This document shows positions 1 to 5,796 of a stretch of DNA of 21,252 nucleotides, one piece after another. Position numbers and translations under genes: made by a program. The notes below the pieces were generated by a model. That model searched no databases and was not told where the DNA came from. It saw only the letters and a list, made by a program, of their open reading frames with translations. Location: positions 1 to 21,252 of the forward strand of contig NZ_DASZGI010000258.1 in the NCBI RefSeq assembly GCF_035938995.1, given 5' to 3'. This stretch comes from DASZGI01 sp035938995 (lineage in GTDB: Bacteria > Actinomycetota > Actinomycetes > Streptomycetales > Catenulisporaceae). Numbering within the stretch: position 1 is the first letter of the stretch; each line of letters begins with the position of its first letter.

Positions 1-645
1 GGAACGATTCTGACCCGGCTGATGGCCGCGGCGATGGGCCGGCCGCTGACCGGCATCCTGTTCGGCGCGTTCAAGGCGAAGGCCGGCGGCCCGGCGGGCC
101 CCACGGAGACCCGTCCGGTGCGCTCGGGCACCCCGGAGGACATCGCGATCCTGCTCGGCTACGCCCGCAAGGTCATCATCGTGCCCGGATACGGCCTCGC
201 GGTGGCACAGGGCCAGCACACCATCCGGGAGCTGGCGGACCTGCTCAGCGCGCGCGGGGTGAAGGTCGCCTACGGGATCCACCCAGTGGCGGGCCGGATG
301 CCCGGACATATGAACGTGCTGCTAGCCGAGGCCAACGTGCCCTATGAGTCGCTGCTCGAGATGGACGAGGCCAACCTGGAGCTTTCCAGCGCCGACGTCG
401 CCCTCGTGGTGGGTGCCAACGACGTGGTGAACCCGGCGGCCAAGACCACGCCCGGCGCGCCGATCTACGGTATGCCGATTATCAACGTCGACACAGCCGC
501 CGCAGTGGTGTTCTGCAAGCGCTCGCTGCGCCCGGGCTTCGCCGGGATCGAGAACGAGCTGCTCTACGACCCCAAGACGACGCTGCTGTTCGGCGACGCG
601 AAGGAGAGCCTGAGCAAGGTAGTCGCGGCGGTCAAGGGCCTCTAG
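1..645 (+). CDS. pntB: NAD(P) transhydrogenase subunit beta, C-terminal part (5' end outside window)
   Basis: The reading frame is open from base 1 and ends in TAG at 643-645, giving 214 residues of a normally ~460-residue membrane protein. The visible part is the end of the membrane domain followed by the cytosolic NADP(H)-binding domain III. It contains the dinucleotide-fold motif GYGLAVAQGQH, then GRMPGHMNVLLAEA, VGANDVVNPAA and a C-terminal KRSLRPGFAGIEN stretch, all characteristic of PntB. The enzyme couples proton re-entry across the membrane to hydride transfer from NADH to NADP+. An ATG at 22 lies inside the gene and is not its start. The alpha subunit genes would be expected just upstream, outside the window. 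The gene converges on upp with a 31-nt gap. Assignment is from motif recognition and is strong. Confidence 0.95.
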   Translation, partial: GTILTRLMAAAMGRPLTGILFGAFKAKAGGPAGPTETRPVRSGTPEDIAILLGYARKVIIVPGYGLAVAQGQHTIRELADLLSARGVKVAYGIHPVAGRMPGHMNVLLAEANVPYESLLEMDEANLELSSADVALVVGANDVVNPAAKTTPGAPIYGMPIINVDTAAAVVFCKRSLRPGFAGIENELLYDPKTTLLFGDAKESLSKVVAAVKGL

Positions 646-676
646 ACCCGGTAGACCGAGACCGGCCGGCCGGACG

Positions 677-1315
677 TCAGACGGTCCCGTAGAGCCTGTC
701 CCCGGCGTCGCCGAGGCCCGGCACGATGTACCCGTGCTCGTTAAGGCGCTCGTCGACTCCCGCGGTGACGACGGTCACCGGAAGATGGAGCTCGGCGAGC
801 GACTCTTCCAGCCGGGCCAAACCCTCAGGCGCAGCCAGCAGGCAGATCGCGGTGACATCGCGCGCGCCCCGGTCTGCCAGCAGCTTGATCGCGGCCGCGA
901 GCGTGCCGCCGGTCGCGAGCATCGGGTCAAGCACGTAGCACTGCCGGTTCGATAGGTCGTCCGGCAGTCGTGTGGCGTACATCGAGGCCATAAGCGTCCC
1001 CTCGTCGCGCACCATCCCGAGGAAGCCCACCTCGGCGGTCGGCAGCAGCCGGACCATCCCGTCGAGCATCCCGAGCCCGGCCCGCAGGATCGGCACGACC
1101 AGCGGCTTCGGTGCGATCAGGCGCACCCCGCGGGCTGGCGCGACCGGCGTCTCTACGTCCACCGGGGCCACGCGGACGTCCCGCGTCGCCTCGTACGCCA
1201 GCAGTGTGACCAGCTCGTCCACCAGGCGCCGGAAGGTCGGGGAATCGGTGCTCCGATCACGCAGTGTGGTGAGCTTGTGGGCGATCAGCGGGTGATCCGT
1301 GACGTGGGTACGCAT
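677..1315 (-). CDS. upp: Uracil phosphoribosyltransferase
   Basis: Pyrimidine salvage enzyme that converts uracil and PRPP to UMP in the cytosol. The 212-residue length is normal for bacterial Upp. The PRPP-binding loop is DPMLATGGT (residues 130-138), preceded by PLVVPILRAGLGMLDG (71-86). The C-terminal uracil-binding segment is GYIVPGLGDAGDRLYG (195-210). The ATG start at 1315 gives the usual N-terminus, MRTHVTDHPLIAHKLT. No good ribosome-binding site sits close to it: GAGGAG is about 17 nt away. Instead TAAACT, a plausible -10 hexamer, lies 6 nt upstream of the ATG, so a leaderless transcript is possible (inference). It is divergent from the small basic-protein gene at 1474, with a relatively A/T-rich intergenic region. 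Confidence 0.97.
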   Translation of the reverse strand: MRTHVTDHPLIAHKLTTLRDRSTDSPTFRRLVDELVTLLAYEATRDVRVAPVDVETPVAPARGVRLIAPKPLVVPILRAGLGMLDGMVRLLPTAEVGFLGMVRDEGTLMASMYATRLPDDLSNRQCYVLDPMLATGGTLAAAIKLLADRGARDVTAICLLAAPEGLARLEESLAELHLPVTVVTAGVDERLNEHGYIVPGLGDAGDRLYGTV

Positions 1316-1473
1316 GCCGGGAGTTTATTTGCTCCTCAGGGCGGAGTTGTGAGCTGCTTTCGACGAGTGGGTTTATTTCCCCCGTCTGCGGCAAGTTCGG
1401 TTCACTGAGCTGCGGGTAGGGGTTTAGGACAAACGGCAAGAAGTGCTGGAAACATGCCTAAGGGGATGTAGTC

Positions 1474-1761
1474 GTGGCCAAGCGCTCCGTGTCCCGTCGG
1501 GTGTCATCCGCCGAAAACTCGGCCAACGAAACCCGAACATCGCGTGCGGCCGGACTTCTGCGGGCCGATCCCCCGTCCCCGCTGAGCCGGTCCCTGCCCG
1601 ATCCGGCCGAGCCCGCCGATCCCGAGCGGGAGCGCCGGATACGCCGCGCCAGATTCCTCGCCGAGCTCGCCGAGGCGCGTGAGCTGCGCAAGCGGGTGGC
1701 CCCACGCCGGGCCAGGTCCGCCGAGCTGCACGCCAGGCTCTTCCGTACCTTCCGGTACTGA
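1474..1761 (+). CDS. Small basic conserved hypothetical protein
   Basis: A 95-residue protein beginning at GTG 1474. AAGGGG at 1460-1465 lies 8 nt upstream as a ribosome-binding site. The N-terminal third is Ser/Arg/Ala-rich and probably disordered. The middle (about 32-52) is Pro/Asp-rich. The C-terminal half (about 53-95) is a strongly basic predicted helix (RRIRRARFLAELAEARELR, later ending in FRTFRY). The C-terminal pattern 'R-FL-EL-EARELR-RV-PRRAR' recalls small proteins I remember next to upp in Streptomyces, so it is probably a real conserved gene. I know of no function. A nucleic-acid-binding role is only suggested by the charge. Overlapping frames on both strands are shadows. It is the first gene of the plus-strand run leading to tadA. 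Confidence 0.7.
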   Translation: MAKRSVSRRVSSAENSANETRTSRAAGLLRADPPSPLSRSLPDPAEPADPERERRIRRARFLAELAEARELRKRVAPRRARSAELHARLFRTFRY

Positions 1762-1899
1762 CCCGGCCGACTGATCTGTGCCGCTCGGCCTCCGCCGCTA
1801 TCGGCGCGGCGATCCACCGGCCACAACTGCTGCCGGGGAGCATCGCTTTCTGTCACGATGCGATGTGAGTATGCACGCATCGGCACGGAAGGACGTCGA

Positions 1900-2442
1900 A
1901 TGGCGCAGCAGGCGGACTATCTGGAGTTCGACGACGAACTCGTGGACTTCGCCGTGGCCGCGTACCAGGAGGACGGCCTCTGGGCGGCGGTCGGCTTGCC
2001 GCCGCACGTGGCGGAGTCCCTCGACGTCTTCCTCGCCGCCGTGCGCCAGCAGGGGTCGGAGGGCCCCACGATCGGACTGGTCGGCCTGGGTGACGAGTAT
2101 TTCCTCGCGGCGCGCCTGGTAGGTCCGCGGGCGCACCTGTTCCTGTCCGACGCGGCGGTGGCCGCAGACGACCGGATCGCCGGCGAGGCGCTCGCCCGGA
2201 TCGACCCGGAGGCGGATCCGGAGGTCGTGGAGCGCGGTCCGGCCGGAGATCAGCGGATCTTCGCCGACCTGGGCCTCAGCCCGCTCGACCTGACGGTGGT
2301 GTGCGAGCGGCTGCAGGTCGAGCGGGATTTGTCCCTGGTGGAGGCGGTCGAGGGCATCGCGCACCGGATCGGCTTCGGCGACCAGTTCGCCCGGGCCGCC
2401 CGGAGCGACGGCGAACCGGCCGGCGACTGGCGGGACGGATAG
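1900..2442 (+). CDS. tRNA adenosine deaminase-associated family protein, copy 1 (diverged)
   Basis: I start this at ATG 1900 because GGAAGGAC at 1887-1894 is correctly spaced; an upstream ATG at 1858 would add 14 residues without family character. The product has 180 residues. It shows the pattern of the actinobacterial family annotated 'tRNA adenosine deaminase-associated protein': an FAVAAYQEDGLWAAV opening, a strand pair around IGLVGLGDEYFLAARL, LFLSDAAVAADDRIAGEAL, and a C-terminal IFADLGLSPLDLTVVCERL segment. These align by eye with YFAALLKRSTDRWQA, LEQEELWFAVVRL, VFVSDVAAVSRSAYGELLL and LLEDFDVPAAKLAGLCRKG in the next gene. The molecular role is unknown; the name reflects only adjacency to tadA. 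Alternative call: uncharacterised protein of the same fold. Confidence 0.75.
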   Translation: MAQQADYLEFDDELVDFAVAAYQEDGLWAAVGLPPHVAESLDVFLAAVRQQGSEGPTIGLVGLGDEYFLAARLVGPRAHLFLSDAAVAADDRIAGEALARIDPEADPEVVERGPAGDQRIFADLGLSPLDLTVVCERLQVERDLSLVEAVEGIAHRIGFGDQFARAARSDGEPAGDWRDG

Positions 2443-2538
2443 GGGCCCGGCTGTGGACGGGTCCGAACTGCACAGAACAGCGGTACAGCGGCCGCGCGGT
2501 CCGGTCAGCCGCGCGGTCTCGAGAAGCGAGGGGAGAGT

Positions 2539-3132
2539 GTGCGCGCCGTGGCGTATTTCGCCGCACTGCTGAAGCGGTCGACGGACCGCTGGCAGGCCCG
2601 CGACGCCGATCTGGACGAGATCGAGGACATCGCCGGCCTGGTCGAGCTCATGCGGGAGGTCTCGGACGACGAGGAGGAAGAAGAGGAGGAGCCGGATACC
2701 ACCGTGCTGCTGCTCGAGCAGGAGGAGCTCTGGTTCGCCGTGGTCCGGCTCGACGCCGAGGAGGACCCTCGGGTGTTCGTCTCGGACGTGGCCGCCGTCT
2801 CCCGCTCGGCCTATGGCGAACTGCTGTTGTCCCTCAGCCTGACGCCGATAGGCCCGGACGGTGAGCCCGCGGACGAGGCCGAAGGCGACGAGGCGGCAGC
2901 GGACGAGGACGAGGAGGCGCCGCCGGAGCTGGAGGACCTCACGGAGATCGAGCCGGACGAGCGGCGGCCGCTGCCGTCCGGACCGGCTGGCGACGCCCTG
3001 CTTCTGGAGGACTTCGACGTGCCCGCCGCGAAGCTGGCCGGCCTGTGCCGTAAGGGACTGGTGCCGGCCGACGCGCTGGCCGAGGTCGCCGAGGCGCTCG
3101 GGGCGTCGGAGGAACTCGAGGAAGTCCGCTGA
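2539..3132 (+). CDS. tRNA adenosine deaminase-associated protein (copy 2, canonical)
   Basis: A 197-residue acidic protein immediately upstream of tadA. The N-terminus VAYFAALLKRSTDRWQARDADLDEIEDIAGL is the signature I recall for the 'tRNA adenosine deaminase-associated' family of actinobacteria. Two acidic low-complexity tracts interrupt it, one at about residues 43-52 (DDEEEEEEEP) and one at about 110-145 (Glu/Asp/Ala). A conserved helical C-terminus ends it. Start choice is between GTG 2539 (given) and GTG 2548, which gives the more usual MAYFAALL. The purine tract GAGGGGAG at 2528-2535 could serve either. The stop overlaps no gene; tadA begins 47 nt later, so co-transcription is likely. 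Function is not established. Acidity suggests a protein or tRNA-mimicking partner (inference only). Confidence 0.85.
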   Translation: MRAVAYFAALLKRSTDRWQARDADLDEIEDIAGLVELMREVSDDEEEEEEEPDTTVLLLEQEELWFAVVRLDAEEDPRVFVSDVAAVSRSAYGELLLSLSLTPIGPDGEPADEAEGDEAAADEDEEAPPELEDLTEIEPDERRPLPSGPAGDALLLEDFDVPAAKLAGLCRKGLVPADALAEVAEALGASEELEEVR

Positions 3133-3179
3133 CCGGTCCCGCGCTGCCCGCGTGGCTGGCCGAGCGCTATGGCGGCTGG

Positions 3180-3620
3180 ATGCGCGAGGCGCTGGCCGAG
3201 GCGGCCGCCGCCCCGAAGACCGGCGACGTGCCGATCGGCGCGGTGGTGGTGGACTCGCGCGGCGCCGTCGTCGGCCGGGGACGCAACCGGCGCGAGGCGG
3301 ACGCCGACCCGGTCGGCCACGCGGAGGTACTGGCCCTGCGCGACGCTGCCGCGCGGGCAGGTACCTGGCGGCTGGCCGGGCACACCCTCGTGGTGACGCT
3401 GGAGCCGTGCCCGATGTGCGCGGGCGCAGCCGTGCTGGCCCGGGTGGACCGGATCGTGTTCGGGGCGTTCGACCCTAAGGCGGGCGCGGTCGGCTCGCTC
3501 TGGGACATCCCGCGCGACCCCCGGCTCAACCACCGCCCCGAGGTGGTCACCGGAGTGCTCGAGGCGGAGGCCCGTCGGCTGCTCGAGGAATTTTTCACGG
3601 ACCACCGCGAGGTCCGGTAA
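3180..3620 (+). CDS. tadA: tRNA-specific adenosine deaminase (A34 to I34)
   Basis: Zinc cytidine/deoxycytidylate deaminase-fold enzyme that converts the wobble adenosine of tRNA-Arg(ACG) to inosine. The 146-residue length is normal. The zinc and catalytic motif H47-A-E49 is followed by PCPMC with C77 and C80, so all three zinc ligands and the proton-shuttling Glu are present. The downstream segment FGAFDPKAGAVGSLWDI and LNHRPEV match the TadA substrate-binding region. ATG 3180 is the only reasonable start in frame after the upstream stop at 3132. Its ribosome-binding site is weak (GGCGG), consistent with coupling to the gene before it. tRNA-Ser(CGA) follows 10 nt after the stop. Confidence 0.96.
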   Translation: MREALAEAAAAPKTGDVPIGAVVVDSRGAVVGRGRNRREADADPVGHAEVLALRDAAARAGTWRLAGHTLVVTLEPCPMCAGAAVLARVDRIVFGAFDPKAGAVGSLWDIPRDPRLNHRPEVVTGVLEAEARRLLEEFFTDHREVR

Positions 3621-3630
3621 GGTTCTCCAC

Positions 3631-3715
3631 GGTGACGTGTCCGAGCGGCCTAAGGAGAACGCCTCGAAAGCGTTTGTGGTGCAAGCCACCGAGGGTTCAA
3701 ATCCCTCCGTCACCG
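3631..3715 (+). tRNA. tRNA-Ser(CGA)
   Basis: An 85-nt class II tRNA. Acceptor strands GGTGACG (3631-3637) and CGTCACC (3708-3714) pair perfectly, with discriminator G at 3715. The anticodon stem-loop is AACGC-CTCGAAA-GCGTT, with anticodon CGA at 3665-3667, reading UCG. A long variable arm (TGTGGTGCAAGCCACC) is typical of serine tRNAs, and the T-loop is GGTTCAAATCC. CCA is not encoded. It lies directly behind tadA and ahead of a strong terminator. Confidence 0.97.
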
Positions 3716-3725
3716 CTCACTGATC

Positions 3726-3770
3726 AAAGGCCCCGGCAGACCTGTCTCGTTCAGGTTCGCCGGGGCCTTT
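3726..3770 (+). terminator. Intrinsic terminator after tRNA-Ser(CGA)
   Basis: A 12-bp perfect stem: AAAGGCCCCGGC (3726-3737) pairs with GCCGGGGCCTTT (3759-3770). An inner ACCTG/CAGGT helix lies at 3740-3744 and 3752-3756. The arms end in A and T runs, so the hairpin could terminate both the tadA/tRNA transcript and the opposing LytR_C gene that stops at 3817. Confidence 0.85.
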
Positions 3771-3816
3771 GCCATGCCCGCGCGTATTCGCCTCCTGCGA
3801 AGCGCGTTGACTGCCC

Positions 3817-4641
3817 TCAGTGACAGGCAGCCGCCTTCTTGCTCGCGCTCGGCGACGGCGAGGCCAGAGCTGCGGAGACCTGGTCGGGGCTGGCCAGTGC
3901 GGTGAATCCGGAGCCGAGGACGAGGTCGACCGTGCCGTCGGTGCGGGTGTCGGTACGCAACTGCGAGCCGGTCACCTCGGCGGCGACGATGTGCATGGCC
4001 TGCAGCGAGGCCCCGCGGACCTCCGCAGCGATCGTCAGATTGGCCTTCAGCGGATCGTTGGTGACCTTTCCGACGACGAATCCGCGCTTCTTCAGCTCGG
4101 TCGCGGCTCCGGCGGCCAGGCCGTTCCGGTTGGTCGAGTTGTAGACGTTGAGCTTGAACTGCGCGGCGGTCACGGGGCCGGCGCCCGCCCCCGCCTGAGC
4201 GAGATCGTTCACCGGGCGCAGTAACACCGCGGGGTTCGCGTTCGAGTGGGCCTCGGCCCGGCACGCCGCCACCGGCTTGGGCTTCGGGTCGGAGCCGATC
4301 AGGGTGACCACGCCGTACGCGCCCGCGCCCACGATGACCGCGCAGAACACGCCAGCCGCGATGACCTTTCGGCGTCTCTTGGTGCGACTGCGGAACGGCA
4401 CGTATTCGTCCCCGGTGCCGACGCGGAACTTCTTGCCGCCGATCTCCTGGCCGAGCCGGGGACGCCCAGCCGCCCTCATCCGCCCGGTCGGCGCGTGGGC
4501 GGGTTCTGTCGGGACTGGCTCCGCCAGGCTCGGGTCCGGTGCCGCGGGCTCCGGAGACGGGGTGGGAGCCGGCGGCGGGCTCAGGGTCTCGGCGGCGGGT
4601 TCTTCCTCCGGCGGGCTCGGGGGCGGGGGTGTCTGGTCCAT
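3817..4641 (-). CDS. LytR C-terminal (LytR_C) domain membrane protein
   Basis: A 274-residue protein. Residues 1-50 are a Pro/Glu-rich cytoplasmic tail. A basic segment SRTKRRRK (85-92) precedes one membrane helix (about 93-116, VIAAGVFCAVIVGAGAYGVV). The extracellular part (about 160-248) has FKLNVYNSTNRNGLAAGAA and LKKRGFVVGKV, the hallmark of the LytR_C domain found at the end of LytR-CpsA-Psr proteins. The catalytic LCP domain itself is absent, as in many stand-alone actinobacterial LytR_C proteins. The C-terminus is Ser/Pro/Ala-rich with a final Cys-His. It probably works at the cell envelope; no enzymatic activity is implied. It is the second gene of a minus-strand pair, 37 nt behind the 97-residue gene. 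Confidence 0.85.
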   Translation of the reverse strand: MDQTPPPPSPPEEEPAAETLSPPPAPTPSPEPAAPDPSLAEPVPTEPAHAPTGRMRAAGRPRLGQEIGGKKFRVGTGDEYVPFRSRTKRRRKVIAAGVFCAVIVGAGAYGVVTLIGSDPKPKPVAACRAEAHSNANPAVLLRPVNDLAQAGAGAGPVTAAQFKLNVYNSTNRNGLAAGAATELKKRGFVVGKVTNDPLKANLTIAAEVRGASLQAMHIVAAEVTGSQLRTDTRTDGTVDLVLGSGFTALASPDQVSAALASPSPSASKKAAACH

Positions 4642-4678
4642 GTCCCGAACGTACCCGGACCGCTACGACAGGTAATCG

Positions 4679-4972
4679 TCAATCGAGGTCGAGTACCCGC
4701 GCATGGAGTACAGTGCGCTGCTGCAACGCGGCCCGTACGGCGCGGTGCAGCCCGTCTTCCAGGAACAGCTCGCCGCGCCACTTCACCACGTGCGCGAACA
4801 AGTCCCCGTAGAAGGTGGAGTCCTCGGAGAGCAGCGCGTCCAGATCGAGCTGGCGCCGGGTGGTCACCAGCTGGTCCAGGCGGACCTGACGGGGCGCCAC
4901 CTCGGCCCAGCCGCGCGAGGTGCGGCCGTGGTCGGGATACGGCCGCCCGTCCCCGATGCGCTTGAAGATCAC
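4679..4972 (-). CDS. Conserved 97-aa actinobacterial protein (often auto-annotated as VapB-family antitoxin)
   Basis: A 97-residue protein from GTG 4972. The sequence MIFKRIGDGRPYPDHGR, then RQVRLDQLVTTRRQLDLDALL, FYGDLFAHVVKWRGELFLEDG and ALQQRTVLHARVLDLD is highly typical of a very conserved single-copy family in Streptomyces and relatives. I recall database entries naming it 'type II toxin-antitoxin system VapB family antitoxin'. That name looks doubtful here: no PIN-domain toxin is adjacent, and the neighbour is a LytR_C envelope protein. It resembles a small globular domain rather than a ribbon-helix-helix antitoxin. Genuine gene: high confidence. Function: unknown. Confidence 0.85.
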   Translation of the reverse strand: MIFKRIGDGRPYPDHGRTSRGWAEVAPRQVRLDQLVTTRRQLDLDALLSEDSTFYGDLFAHVVKWRGELFLEDGLHRAVRAALQQRTVLHARVLDLD

Positions 4973-5434
4973 CCGTCCAGCCTACCGACTCACCGTCTGT
5001 TACTGCTTCTCTGTGTGCCGTCCGTTACACAACCGGTCACCGAGAGCACGGGGCGCCGCGACCGGTCCGATCAGCAGAAGAGCAGACTTCCCCGGGCGAG
5101 TGAGCGCGCCACCGCTCATCCCCGTATCTCAAAGATCGAATCTGCCCGTGGCGGCGTCGTGTAGTCGGCTAGCCAGCCAACCATGCCGCTATTACTGCGG
5201 CGGCGTGCGCCTGGCCGTGGCCCAAACCCTCGTGCGCGACGCGCACACCGCCGAATTGCGCGCCAACGGCGCCGAGGTGCGCGAGCTGATGCGCCGGGCG
5301 CTTTGGCTCGGCGCTGGCCCGGCAGCCCCCGAACTGAGCTCCGAACCGAGCCCCGCGATCATCCGAGCCTCGATCGGCCGAGACGCAAAGGAACCCCTGA
5401 CCACGGTTCGCACCTGTCAGGGGTTCCCTATCGG
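4973..5434. other. Sparse 460-nt gap between the 97-aa gene and tRNA-Ser(GGA)
   Basis: The first 160 nt (to about 5130) are comparatively A/T-rich and probably hold the promoter for the minus-strand pair. From 5205 an open plus-strand frame with strong G/C in codon third positions (about 34 of the first 36 codons) starts at GTG and reads MRLAVAQTLVRDAHTAEL, then RANGAEVRELMRRALWLG. It runs on through the terminator hairpin and ends at 5453 inside the antisense of tRNA-Ser, which makes a full 82-residue gene unlikely. No ribosome-binding site precedes it. It may be a decayed gene, a small gene with an unusual end, or chance. No promoter or RNA structure other than the terminator is convincing here. 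Confidence 0.4.
5390..5427 (-). terminator. Intrinsic terminator of tRNA-Ser(GGA)
   Basis: An 11-bp perfect inverted repeat: GGAACCCCTGA (5390-5400) pairs with TCAGGGGTTCC (5417-5427), with a 16-nt loop. On the minus strand it lies 7 nt past the tRNA 3' end and is followed by a short T run (AAA at 5387-5389 on plus). Confidence 0.8.
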
Positions 5435-5519
5435 CGGAGGATACGAGATTTGAACTCGTGAGGGGTTGCCCCCAACACGCTTTCCAAGCGTGCGCCCTAG
5501 GCCACTAGGCGAATCCTCC
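5435..5519 (-). tRNA. tRNA-Ser(GGA)
   Basis: An 85-nt class II tRNA on the minus strand. Acceptor strands GGAGGAT and ATCCTCC pair perfectly, with discriminator G. The anticodon stem-loop CACGC-TTGGAAA-GCGTG carries anticodon GGA (plus-strand 5483-5485), reading UCC/UCU. The long variable arm TTGGGGGCAACCCCT and the T-loop GAGTTCAAATCTC are clear. CCA is not encoded. Confidence 0.97.
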
Positions 5520-5570
5520 GCCGGTTAGCTTACCGGACACATGAGGGTGCTCCGCCACAGGATTCGATCG

Positions 5571-5600
5571 TCGGACCGACGGCCGCGCATGGGCTATTCT
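5571..5600 (+). promoter_or_regulatory. Putative promoter of the SRP RNA gene
   Basis: TATTCT at 5595-5600 is a good -10 hexamer located 6-9 nt before the predicted RNA 5' end. TCGGAC at 5571-5576, 18 nt upstream, is a weak -35 candidate. The placement relative to the RNA is the main support. Confidence 0.4.
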
Positions 5601-5606
5601 TGGTGG

Positions 5607-5698
5607 CGGACCCCTCGTGTGGCGTCACCCCGCTGAACCCCCCCAGGGCCGGAAGGCAGCAAGGGTAGGCAGGCTCTGGCGGGTGCGCGAGGGGTCTT
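5607..5698 (+). ncRNA. ffs: Bacterial small signal recognition particle RNA (4.5S-type)
   Basis: The universally conserved SRP domain core is present: CAGGGCCGGAAGGCAGCA followed by AGGGTA. It carries the GGAA tetraloop and the asymmetric internal loop bound by Ffh. Terminal arms GACCCCTCG (5609-5617) and CGAGGGGTC (5688-5696) close a single long hairpin. The RNA binds Ffh to target membrane proteins to the translocon. Ends are estimated within a few nucleotides. A dnaX-frame ORF runs open through this RNA but is not translated there. Placement just before dnaX is a familiar actinobacterial order. Confidence 0.93.
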
Positions 5699-5796
5699 CG
5701 CATGCCCGGCCTGGCGGGGGGTGGCGCGGGTTCCGAGTTATCCACAACCCCTTCCGGGCGTCCGCCGCTGTGGGTCGGAGCGACTACGCTCGGAGC

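Noticed and set aside
646..676. CCGGCCGGCCGG palindrome between pntB and upp as a terminator
   Set aside because: Too short and simple to separate from chance in this GC-rich sequence.
5617..5796. In-frame N-terminal extension of dnaX reaching back to 5617
   Set aside because: It runs through the SRP RNA and has no DnaX-like sequence; the family N-terminus begins at GTG 5797.
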